The notes beneath the pieces are model-generated. The model had not been told where the DNA came from and did not search any database. It saw nothing but the letters and a program-made list of their open reading frames with translations. From Brevundimonas denitrificans (GTDB lineage Bacteria; Pseudomonadota; Alphaproteobacteria; Caulobacterales; Caulobacteraceae), in NCBI RefSeq assembly GCF_030160755.1, contig NZ_BSOY01000005.1:1-64000 (forward strand): DNA of 64,000 nt, written 5' to 3'. This document shows positions 1 to 9,500 of the stretch, piece by piece. How positions within the stretch are numbered: position 1 is the first letter of the stretch; each line of letters opens with the position of its first letter. A program made the translations under genes and the position numbers.

Positions 1-204
1 GGCCCGCGCCTCGCCGAGGTCGCGCGAGGCGTCCACGGCCGAGGCCGGCTTGACCGCGTCGATCAGGGCTTCGGTCACGGTCAGGCGCTCGCCCCGCGCG
101 GGGGCGGTGGCTACGACCTCGGGCTCCGGGCCGCAGGCCGACAGGCCGCCGGCCAGAAGGGCGGTCGCGGCGAGGGCGGCGAACAGGGCCGTCGGCTTCG
201 TCAT
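1..204 (-). CDS. RND efflux periplasmic adaptor lipoprotein (N-terminal fragment)
   Basis: Only the first 68 codons are in the window; the gene runs off the left edge. The start is the ATG at 204-202. The product opens with a lipoprotein signal: MTK, a hydrophobic Ala/Leu run, then the lipobox LSAC with Cys at residue 24. The following stretch (GERLTVTEALIDAV, then SRDLGEARA) resembles the N-terminus of alphaproteobacterial RND/HlyD-type membrane-fusion adaptors, which link an inner-membrane pump to an outer-membrane channel. It is transcribed away from the flavoprotein gene and shares the 205-376 regulatory region with it. The lipoprotein call is firm; the adaptor call is inferred from a short sequence. 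Confidence 0.6.
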   Translation of the reverse strand, partial: MTKPTALFAALAATALLAGGLSACGPEPEVVATAPARGERLTVTEALIDAVKPASAVDASRDLGEARA

Positions 205-225
205 CGGAGAATGGTCCTTATGTAA

Positions 226-265
226 GCTTGTGCTAATATTAGATGGTACTAATATGATTGCAAGC
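226..265. promoter_or_regulatory. 40-bp interrupted palindrome, putative operator
   Basis: The arms are GCTTG-N5-ATATTAG (226-242) and CTAATAT-N5-CAAGC (249-265), separated by 6 bp; both paired blocks are perfect. It is AT-rich in GC-rich surroundings, 22 bp upstream of the adaptor start and 111 bp upstream of the flavoprotein start. It probably binds a dimeric repressor acting on one or both divergent genes. The regulator is not identifiable from this window. Confidence 0.6.
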
Positions 266-299
266 CTGAGGACTGTTCTCCCGGAGCCGATCGCGAACC

Positions 300-313
300 T
301 TGATACGGATCAA
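300..313. promoter_or_regulatory. FNR/FixK-type binding site
   Basis: TTGAT-ACGG-ATCAA is a perfect match to the FNR/FixK/Anr consensus TTGAT-N4-ATCAA. It extends outward by CC/GG to a 7+4+7 palindrome (298-315). It lies 64 bp upstream of the flavoprotein ATG, a sensible place for an activator site. This suggests oxygen-responsive control of the sulfide oxidoreductase operon. Confidence 0.75.
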
Positions 314-376
314 GGCGCGGCGAACCGGGCGGCGCAGGATCGGGCATCGCAGCTCGTCCCGGGAAGGAGCCCGCCT

Positions 377-1690
377 ATGAACCGGCCCACCATCGTCATC
401 CTCGGCGCAGGCCTCGGCGGCGCCATCGCCGCCTATGACCTGCGCCACGTCCTGGGCGAACGCGCGCGGATCGTCATGGTGTCGAAGGGCGACACCTTCC
501 ATTTCACCCCGTCCAACCCCTGGGTGGCGGTGAACTGGCGCAAGCGCGAAGCCATTGAGGTCAGCCTGCCGGAGGTGATGAAACGCAAGGGCGTTGAGTT
601 CATCAACGTCGGCGCCAGCCGTATCCGGCCCGCCGAGAAGGGCATCGACCTGGCTGATGGCCGTTCCCTGCACTATGACTATCTGGTCATCGCGACGGGC
701 CCCGATCTGGCCTTCGACGAGATTCCGGGCCTTGGCCCCGACGGGAACACGGTCTCGATCTGCCATGTCGATCACGCCGTGCGTGCGGCCGTGGCCTTCG
801 ACGCGTTCGTGAAGAACCCGGGTCCGATCGTCGTCGGCGCCGTTCAGGGCGCATCATGCTTCGGGCCGGCCTATGAGTTCGCCATGATCCTCGACACCGA
901 GCTGCGCCGCCGCAAGTTGCGCGACAAGGTGCCGATGACCTTCGTCACCTCTGAACCCTATATCGGCCACCTGGGGCTCGACGGGGTCGGCGACACCAAG
1001 GGGCTGCTGGAAAGCGAGATGCGCCAGCGGCACATCAAATGGATCACCAATGCGAAGGTGAAGAGCGTCGACGCCGGAATGATGCACGTCGAGGAGGTCG
1101 GCGAGGACGGAGCCGTAAGGGCGAACCACGACCTGCCGTTCGCCTACTCCATGATGCTGCCGGCCTTCCGCGGGGTCGAGGCGGTGCGCGGGGTCGAGGG
1201 GCTGACCAACCCGCGGGGCTTCATCCTCGTCGACAAACACCAGCGCAATCCGACCTGGCCTGACATCTTCGCCCTTGGAGTCTGCATCGCCATTCCGCCG
1301 ACGGGGCCGACGCCGGTGCCGGTCGGCGTGCCCAAGACCGGTTTCATGATCGAGAGCATGGTCTCGGCCATCTCGGCCAATCTCAAACAGATCCTCGACG
1401 GCGAGGCGCCGAGCTTCGAGGCCAGCTGGAACGCCATCTGCCTGGCCGATTTCGGCGACGGCGGCGTGGCGTTCATGGCCCAGCCGCAGATCCCGCCACG
1501 CAATATAAACTGGTCCGCCAGCGGCGGCTGGGTGCACACGGCCAAGGTCGCCTTCGAGGGCTACTTCCTCCACAAGGTGCGCAAGGGTCAGGCTGAGCCG
1601 CTCTACGAGAAGCTGGCTCTCGACCTGATCGGCGCCCACAAGCTGCGCCGCACCATCCAATCCACCCCCGCACAGGAACCGAAGGCATGA
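377..1690 (+). CDS. Sulfide:quinone oxidoreductase-like FAD/NAD(P)-binding protein
   Basis: A 437-aa flavoprotein of the SQR/flavocytochrome-c sulfide dehydrogenase type, which oxidises sulfide and passes electrons to quinone at the inner membrane. The N-terminus has a dinucleotide-binding fold (IVILGAGLGG, residues about 5-14). Two candidate redox cysteines are visible: QGASCFGPAYEF near residue 160 and FALGVCIAIPP near residue 300, matching conserved SQR Cys positions. The frame stays open upstream to position 50, but ATG 377 is chosen because a GGAAGGAG Shine-Dalgarno sequence precedes it and the Rossmann motif follows at once. It overlaps the next gene by ATGA. A persulfide-handling role is also possible. 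Confidence 0.82.
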   Translation: MNRPTIVILGAGLGGAIAAYDLRHVLGERARIVMVSKGDTFHFTPSNPWVAVNWRKREAIEVSLPEVMKRKGVEFINVGASRIRPAEKGIDLADGRSLHYDYLVIATGPDLAFDEIPGLGPDGNTVSICHVDHAVRAAVAFDAFVKNPGPIVVGAVQGASCFGPAYEFAMILDTELRRRKLRDKVPMTFVTSEPYIGHLGLDGVGDTKGLLESEMRQRHIKWITNAKVKSVDAGMMHVEEVGEDGAVRANHDLPFAYSMMLPAFRGVEAVRGVEGLTNPRGFILVDKHQRNPTWPDIFALGVCIAIPPTGPTPVPVGVPKTGFMIESMVSAISANLKQILDGEAPSFEASWNAICLADFGDGGVAFMAQPQIPPRNINWSASGGWVHTAKVAFEGYFLHKVRKGQAEPLYEKLALDLIGAHKLRRTIQSTPAQEPKA

Positions 1691-1890
1691 GCCTCGACCG
1701 CGCCGTCACGTTGTTCGCCGGGTTCATGGTCCTGCTCAGCCTGGCCCTGACCCATTGGGTCCACCCGGCCTGGGTCTGGCTGACCGTGTTCGTCGGCTTC
1801 AACCTGATGCAGTCCTCGATCACCGGCTTCTGCCCGGCGGCCATACTGTTCCGGCGCCTCGGCGTGAAACCGGGCGCCGCGTTCCGATAG
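1687..1890 (+). CDS. DUF2892 (YgaP-like) inner-membrane protein
   Basis: A 67-aa protein whose start overlaps the stop of the flavoprotein gene (ATGA), so the two are translationally coupled. It has two hydrophobic segments, residues about 8-25 and 30-50, and the family-typical N-L-M-Q-S-S-I-T-G-F-C-P ending of the second helix. DUF2892 domains are common next to rhodanese, SQR and sulfur-handling genes. The pairing supports a sulfide/persulfide role for the operon, but the biochemical function of the domain is unknown. Confidence 0.85.
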   Translation: MSLDRAVTLFAGFMVLLSLALTHWVHPAWVWLTVFVGFNLMQSSITGFCPAAILFRRLGVKPGAAFR

Positions 1891-2079
1891 ACAGGGGCAG
1901 GCCAGGGGCGCCCGGCCGGTGGATGGCCATGACGACCAGCCTGGCCGGGCCAGGTTATCAAGGATGCCCGTCCGGACTGACAGAACCCAAACCGGGGCCG
2001 GCGACCTCCCTCCGGCCAAGGCGGTCGACCACCTTGAATGCCGCTGAAGCAGGCAAAGTGGCTGGACGCCGTTTCAGCC

Positions 2080-3117
2080 TCAGCCGTCTGCGCGGCCGAT
2101 CCGACCCAGCAGCAAATCGTATCGTATGCTCCCCGGATCACCGGGCGGCGGCGGGGGAGCCGGATTCTGGAGCGCGCCCGGCCGGTGGCCGAACTGGGCC
2201 TGGAACGACCGGCTGAAATGGGACTCGCTGACAAAGCCGTGTGCGCGCGCGATCTCGGCGACGCTGGGGTAGCGGCCCTGACGCGCGCGCAAAGCCTCGC
2301 GCGCACGGTCGAGACGCCTCTGCCGGATGTAGAGGTTGATGCCTCCCGACGAGGCGAACGCGCGGAACAGGGTGGCCCGTGATGCGCCCAGGACGCTGGT
2401 CAGCTGGTCAATTTTCAGGTCCGGCTGGTGAAGCCTCTGGTCAATCAGGCTGACAGCCGATGCGCGCAGTCGTTGGTAGACAGCCTCGCTCTGGGTCGCG
2501 TTCAGATTCCCGGTGCCCCTGAAGGCGCGTTCGACCATGACGAGGGCCGCCTCGATGGAGGCAAGGCCTTCCTCCACCGACAGGCCGGGGGCCGCTTCGA
2601 GGAGAGACATCAAATGCCCCGTCAGCAGCCGGCTGACCTGTGGGGTCCCGTCTATGCTCAGGCCATGGATATTCCGCTCGACCAGCCACGCCGGCGCCCG
2701 GTCGCGAGGCATGGCCAGCACAATGGCGTCGACCGCGTCGACCCTGAACGCCGATGGGCGGGCGAGATCGCGAAGATGAAAGGAGCCGGGCGCGGCGTTG
2801 ACGTCACGACCATCCACATCGCCCTTCATGCCGGCGAGATCCAGCATGACCGCTACACTGTCCAGACCGGAGCGCCGTATTTCCTCCGGCCCGCGCACCA
2901 GCATCTGGCCCACAGAACGCCCCCGTCCGATCACATAGCAGCCGAACTGGTAGATCCGGTTGTCCGTGAAGAAGGGCTTGTGCGGATCGACGTGCGAAAC
3001 GCCGTACCAATCGCGGATCGCGCTCCGGTAGAACTCTTCCGCCAGCGGATTGTCGTCGGAGGTAACCTTCCAGGCCGCGACTCCCGGGCGGGCAGCGCCC
3101 CGATCACTGGTCGACAT
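2080..3117 (-). CDS. AraC-family transcriptional regulator
   Basis: About 345 aa. Residues about 40-220 resemble the AraC-type ligand-binding region (PF14525-like). The C-terminal 100 residues carry two helix-turn-helix motifs: LTSVLGASRATLFRAF, then VAEIARAHGFVSESHFSRSF followed by FGHRPG, the AraC signature. The ATG at 3117-3115 is used; a TTG one codon upstream is also in frame. It is divergent from the giant adhesin gene across a 389-bp gap, so it may regulate that gene, itself, or both. The effector is unknown. Confidence 0.9.
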   Translation of the reverse strand: MSTSDRGAARPGVAAWKVTSDDNPLAEEFYRSAIRDWYGVSHVDPHKPFFTDNRIYQFGCYVIGRGRSVGQMLVRGPEEIRRSGLDSVAVMLDLAGMKGDVDGRDVNAAPGSFHLRDLARPSAFRVDAVDAIVLAMPRDRAPAWLVERNIHGLSIDGTPQVSRLLTGHLMSLLEAAPGLSVEEGLASIEAALVMVERAFRGTGNLNATQSEAVYQRLRASAVSLIDQRLHQPDLKIDQLTSVLGASRATLFRAFASSGGINLYIRQRRLDRAREALRARQGRYPSVAEIARAHGFVSESHFSRSFQAQFGHRPGALQNPAPPPPPGDPGSIRYDLLLGRIGRADG

Positions 3118-3120
3118 CAA

Positions 3121-3506
3121 ACGCTACTCGCCCACACTTCTCTCACCTGTATCGACTGCCGGAGGTAAATCAACGCGAATCCGTCCGCTGTTATGCGACG
3201 GACTTTCGTAAACCAAGTTCTTCTCCAACCACGAGAAAAATATGAGAATTTGCAATGGTGAAGCTTAGAATTTGAGACGCTGGGGCATATCGGGTCCCTA
3301 ATGAATCCTTACTTTCCCGTCGCCGGTCGAGAGTTCGCTGAACGCGGGTCTTGAGCGGTGCGTGAGCCCGCGGGAGTCGGGACGCGCAAGTCGGGGTGGT
3401 GGAACAACATCGGGTGCAGGGGACAAATTCGCCGGGCATGGCGAGACGATCCCTGTCGGCCGCCGGTTCGTTCTTCGCTCCAGGTGTATCAATCTAGGGG
3501 CGAACC
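3121..3506. other. Intergenic region upstream of the giant surface protein
   Basis: No convincing gene. Positions 3225-3310 are AT-richer than their surroundings and may hold the divergent promoters. A small hairpin (GTCCGC...GCGACGGAC) lies near 3182-3203. An AGGGG Shine-Dalgarno sequence at 3496-3500 sits 6 bp before the adhesin ATG. Confidence 0.4.
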
Positions 3507-6500
3507 ATGTCGAACTCGGGCTCAAAGACCACCATTGGCACCTCGCGCAACGACCAGCTGAGGGGCGGGTCGGGCGCAGACATCATCAACGGCATGGGCG
3601 GCGACGACCGTATCGACGCCGGTTCTGGCAATGACGTCCTCGACGGCGGCGCCGGCAATGACCGGGTCAATGGCGACGCGGGCGACGACACTGTCCTCGG
3701 CGGCGCCGGCAACGACGAACTCAATGGCGGCACTGGCGCAGACTTCGTGGACGGCGGCACGGGCGACGATGAGGTTGATGGCGGATCGGGCAACGACACG
3801 GTTCTCGGCGGCGACGGTAATGACGAAGTCGATGGCGGGGAGGGTGACGACGTCGTGGACGGCGGCGCCGGGAACGACGAGGTCGACGGCGGCGAAGGTC
3901 ATGACACCGTTGATGGCGGCGCCGGGAACGATGAGGTCGATGGCGGCTCCGGAAACGACCGGGTCACAGGCGGCGCGGGCCATGACCAGGTCGACGGCGG
4001 ATCGGGCAACGATGTCGTCAATGGCGGCTCCGGCAACGACAGGGTCGATGCCGGTTCGGGCAACGACACCGCCGTCTATGTGATGGGCGAGAATGTCGGC
4101 GCGCGAGACATCTATGACGGAGGATCGGGCACCGACACGCTGCAACTGGTGCTGACGCGCGCCGAGTGGATGAATCCGACCGTCCAGGCCGAGATCGCGC
4201 GCTACCTGGCCTTCCTGGCTCGCTTCTCGGGCCGCGATGACGATGACGACGACCGCAATGACCGCGACCATCACAACGACCGCGACGATCGCAATGGTCG
4301 TGATGACGACAACGGTCGCGGTTGCGACGACGATGACGACGACCATGACAATGGCAACGGCCACAACGGCTCCTTCACCTTCTCCTTCGGCCTCACGGTT
4401 TCGGACTTCGAGAACCTGAGCGTCATCGTGGACGGCGTAGTCCTCGACCCCCGGGACAACGCGGTCACGCTCGTCAACGACGTGATGTCCGCCGGCGAGG
4501 AAACCGCCAGCGTCGCCGTCAATGTGCTGGCGAACGACAGCGTTCCGGACCTGATCGCCAGCCTCACGAACACCCAGCCGGCGCACGGCTCGGTCACCCT
4601 GACCCGCACCAGCGGCGCGCCCGCCGGCGCGGACACGGCCAGCTTCATCTATACGCCCAGCGCCACCTACTGGCAGTATCTGGCCGCGGGTGAAGCGGCG
4701 ACGGACACCTTCACCTACACCGTCACGGATTCGGACGGAGACACCCGCACCGCCACGGTCACCGTGACCATCACGGGCACGAACGACGCGCCGACCATCA
4801 CTTCGGCGGTGTCGAGCGGCGCGGTGGTGGAAAACGGCGCTGTCGTCGCTTCCGGCGCGATCGGCTTCGCCGACGTCGACGTGCGTGACGCCCACACCGC
4901 AACCAGCACAGCTGCGGCGACCGGCTATCTGGGAACCTTCACCACGACGGTGACCGACAATGGAGCCGGCGACGGCGCGGGATCGGTGACCTGGACCTTC
5001 TCGGTCGATGACGCGGCGATCCAGTATCTGGCCGCGGGCGAAACGGTCACCCAGAGCTACACTGTCACCGTCGATGACGGGCAGGGCGGCACAGTCAGCC
5101 AGCCGGTCACCGTGACCATCACCGGCACGAATGACGTTCCGACCATCACGGCCGCAACCGCCTCGGGCGCCGTGTTCGAGGACGGCGTGGTCGCCGCCTC
5201 AGGCCAGATAGCCTTCGCGGACGCTGATCTGCGCGACGGGCACACCGTCTCCAGCACCGCAGACGGTCCCGGCTATCTCGGGACCTTCACCGCCGGGATG
5301 ACCGACGACGGCGCCGGCGACGGCGCAGGTTCGGTGGTCTGGAACTTCTCGGTCGACAACGCCGCGACCCAGTATCTCGCCGCAGGCGAAACGGTCACTC
5401 AAAACTACACCGTCAGCGTCGCCGACGGCCAGGGCGGGACGGTGAGTCAGACCGTCACGGTGACCATCACCGGCGCCAACGACGCCCCGGTGATCACGAC
5501 AGCCGACACCCAGGGCGGCGTGAGCGAAGCCGAGCCCGTCACCGGCGTTCAGTCCGCGACGACGCCTGTCATCTCCGACATCGAGACAAACGACGCCTTC
5601 GCCACGGCCCAGGTGATCAACCGCGCCGACCTGCGTATCGCGCCCAACACCAATCTCGCCGACCCGACGGATCCGTCTGTCCGGATCGAGGGCGCCATCT
5701 CGACCAGCGCCGATCAGGACGTATTCCGGATCGATCTGCAGCCGGGCGAGACCTTGACGCTCGACATCGACTTCGCGGGCATCATCCCCGGCGTCGGCGG
5801 TCTGGACAGCTTTGTGTTCCTGTATGACGCCTCGGGCAACCGGGTGAACTTCAACGACGACTCATCGACCTCCCTCGGCGGTGGCGGTTCGACCAGCACC
5901 ATGGATTCGTTCCTCCAGTTCGTCGCCACCCTGGGCGGGACCTACTACATCGTCGTCAAGGACTTCGATCTGCAGGGCCAGTCCTCGGCGGGCGCCTATG
6001 CGCTGAACGTCAGCGTCGACAGCCAGAACCTGCAACTGACCGACACCGGCGCAATGACCTTCGCCGACGTCGATCTCCGCGACGGCCATACGGTCAGCGT
6101 CGCCGCGCAGGGCTCGGACTACCTCGGCGGCCTGACAGCCGTCGTGTCGGACGCCAGCACCAATGACGGCGCGGGCGCGGTGCAGTGGACCTTCTCGGTC
6201 GCCAACGCCGCCGTCCAGTTCCTGGCCGCGGGCGAGACCCGGACCCAGTCCTATGTCGTGACCGTCAACGACGGCCAGGGCGGCACGGCCAGCGAGACGG
6301 TGACGGTGACCATCACCGGTGAAAACGACCGTCCGACCATCTCCACGGCCTTCTCTTCGGGCCAGGTCGTCGAGAACGCGACCCTGGCGGCCTCGGGCGT
6401 CATCGCCTTTGACGATGTCGACCTGATCGACGCCCACAGCGTCAGCAGCGTCGCCGACGGCGCGGGCTACGTGGGGTCCTTCAGCGCCTCGATCAGCGAC

Positions 6501-9500
6501 CCGGCGACGGGCGCCGGCGCGGGCGAAGTGACCTGGACCTTCAACGCCAGCGACGCCGAGCTGCAGTACCTGGCCGCCGGCCAGTCGCTGCTTCAGCGCT
6601 ACATCGTGACCGTCGACGACGGGAACGGCGGCACGACGCAGCAGCTGGTGAACATCACCGTCGTGGGTACGAACGACGCCCCGACAATCACTTCGGCCGT
6701 TTCGACGGGCGCGGTGACCGAGGACGGCCTCACATCCGCCGGAGGCGTCATCGCCTTCGCCGACGTCGATCTGCGGGACGGACATGCCGTCGCCGCGACC
6801 GCCGACAATACCGGCTATCTCGGAACCTTCACCGCCAACGTCACCGATGACGGCGCGGGAGACGGTGCGGGCTCGGTGAGCTGGAACTTCGATGTCGACA
6901 ACTCGGCCATCCAGTACCTGTCCGCCGGCCAGACGCTGACCCAGACCTATACCGTCACGGTCTCGGACGGCCAGGGCGGCTCGGTCAGCCAGCCTGTCAC
7001 CATCACCATCACCGGGACGAACGATGCGCCCGTGGTCCAGAACGTCGCGGCCGCCGCGACCGAGGACGGCGCGCCCGTGACGGCGGCCTTCTCGGCGGAC
7101 GATGTGGACGGCGACGACGACGCCGGCAGCCTGACCTATGTGGTCACCTCGACGCCGTCGGAGGGCAGTGTCGTCAACAATGGCGACGGCACCTTCTCGT
7201 TCAACCCGGGCGACGATTTCCAGAACCTGGCGGCCGGCGAAACCCGGGACATCACCTTCGGGTATGAGGCGATCGACTCCCACGGAGCGGCTACGCCGGG
7301 CTCGGTGACGATCACGATCACGGGTGTCAACGACGCGCCTGTGACAAACGACGTGTCGATCGGCGGCAGCGCGGTCGGGGCGGGCTTCCCGCTCGTCTTC
7401 GGCGGCTACTACAATTATTATTATTACTCCGACGAGAATAACGGGCAGGTCATCTTCTCGCTCGTTGACACCAATAACGACGGGATTCCCGACGCGCCGG
7501 GATCGAGCGCCGAGCTGCCGCATGGGTCGCAGAGCTACTACTCCGATGTGAACTACGGTCTCGCCGTGGGGGATATCGACGGGGACGGCGACGTTGATGT
7601 CGTCACGGCCAACAACGAAGGCGTGGTGTCGTTCACGAACGTCGGGGACACCGACGGGGATGGGGTCGCGAACTTCACCCGCACCGTCGTTGCGTCCGGC
7701 TTCAACGGTTATGACGTCGCGCTCGCAGACCTGGACGGCGACGGGCGTCTCGACGTGGTGACGTCGTCGTACAACGGACTGGTGCAGCTTATGAACACGG
7801 GCGACGCCAACGGCGACGGCCTGATCAACGACTTCAACCAGACCTCGCTGTACACAAGCGGCCAGCAGTACTCGTACGGCCTCACGACCGCTGACATGAA
7901 CGGCGACGGCCGCATGGACGTCCTGGTCGCCAGCTATTACGGCATTTCGGAACTGTTCCTGAACCAGGGCGACACCGACGGCGACGGCCAGATCAACTAT
8001 CTGGTGCAGGCGTTCACCGAGAATTATTACAACTACTCGGACATGGGCGTTGATACCGGCGATCTCGACGGCGACGGCGACCAGGATTTTGTCCTGTCCC
8101 GCTGGAACGGTCAGAATGAGGTCGTCTACATCAATGACGGCGACACCGATGGCGACGGCGACATCGAGTTCCGCACCTTTGAGCTGCAAACCGGCGGCTC
8201 CACCATGGAGAGCGAGCTCGTCGACATCGACGGCGACGGCGATCTGGACGTGGTCACCTCGGACGCCGACTACGGCAACGTCCGGATCGCCTACAACAAC
8301 GGCGACACCGATGGCGACGGGCTGGTGGACTTCACCGTCCAGAGCTCGCTCGGGGGCTACAACAACTACAGCTACGGCCTGGCCGTGGGCGATGTCGACG
8401 GCGACGGCGACATGGATATCGTCATCCCGTCGCTGAACAACGGCTACGCCTCCTACCTGCAGAACCAGGGCGATACCGACGGCGACGGCCAGCTGAACTT
8501 CACCTCGGTCCAGATGACCGGCGTCGACATGTCCTGGGACGCCGAGTTCACGCCCCAGGGCGGCGGCGGCGGCGGTTCCGGCGCCTATGAGGACGGTCCG
8601 ACGGTCACCGGCTCGTTCGACGGCGACGACATCGACTCCGACGACGACAGCGTCAGCCTGACCTACACGATCACCTCGGCCCCTTCGGAGGGCTCCGTGG
8701 TCAACAACGGCGACGGCACCTTCGGCTTCTCGCCGGGATCCGACTTCCAGGATCTGGGCCAGGGCGAAACGCGGACGGTGACCTTCACCTACACCGCGAC
8801 CGACGCGCACGGCGTGGTCTCCACCCCCAGCACGGTCACGGTCCGCGTCGCGGGCACCAACGACGCCCCGGTGGCGACGCTCGACACCGCGACATCTGCG
8901 GAGGAGACGGCGGTCACCATCAACGTCCTCGCCAACGACAGCGATGTGGACGGCGACACCCTGGTCGTGAGCCACGTCAACGGCGTCAATATCGCGGTCA
9001 ACGGCACGGTGGGCCTGGGTGACGGCGCCAGCGTTCGCCTCAACGCGGACGGCACCCTGACCTACTTCCCGGCCATAAACGCCACAGGGCTGCGGTCCTT
9101 CGCCTACACCGTCACCGACGGACTGGGCGCGGCGACGACGGCCACGGTCGAGGTCTCGCTGACGCAGGTCAACGATGGGCCGGTGGCGAACACGGACTAC
9201 GTCACCACCAACGAGGATACGGCCGTCACCTTCGACGTGCGCGCCAATGACACGGATATCGACAGCGCGGCCCGCACGGTCACCCACATCAACGGTTCGG
9301 CCATCGCGGCCGGCGGTTCGGTGACGCTCGGAGACGGCGGGCTCGTCGGCATGAACACCGACGGCACCCTGACCTACACGCCCGCGCCGAATGCAAACGG
9401 CGCCCGCAGCTTCACCTATACGATCAGCGACGGCGACGGCGGCTCGGCCAGCAGCACGGTCAATCTGACCGTGAACCCGGTCAATGACGCGCCGGTGGCC

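Noticed and set aside
50-376. N-terminal extension of the flavoprotein frame back to position 50
   Set aside because: It runs antisense through the adaptor gene and the regulatory palindromes; homology begins at ATG 377.
3560-4075. Short tandem DNA repeats that could suggest a CRISPR array
   Set aside because: They are degenerate 27-bp units encoding RTX nonapeptides, with no spacers or cas genes.
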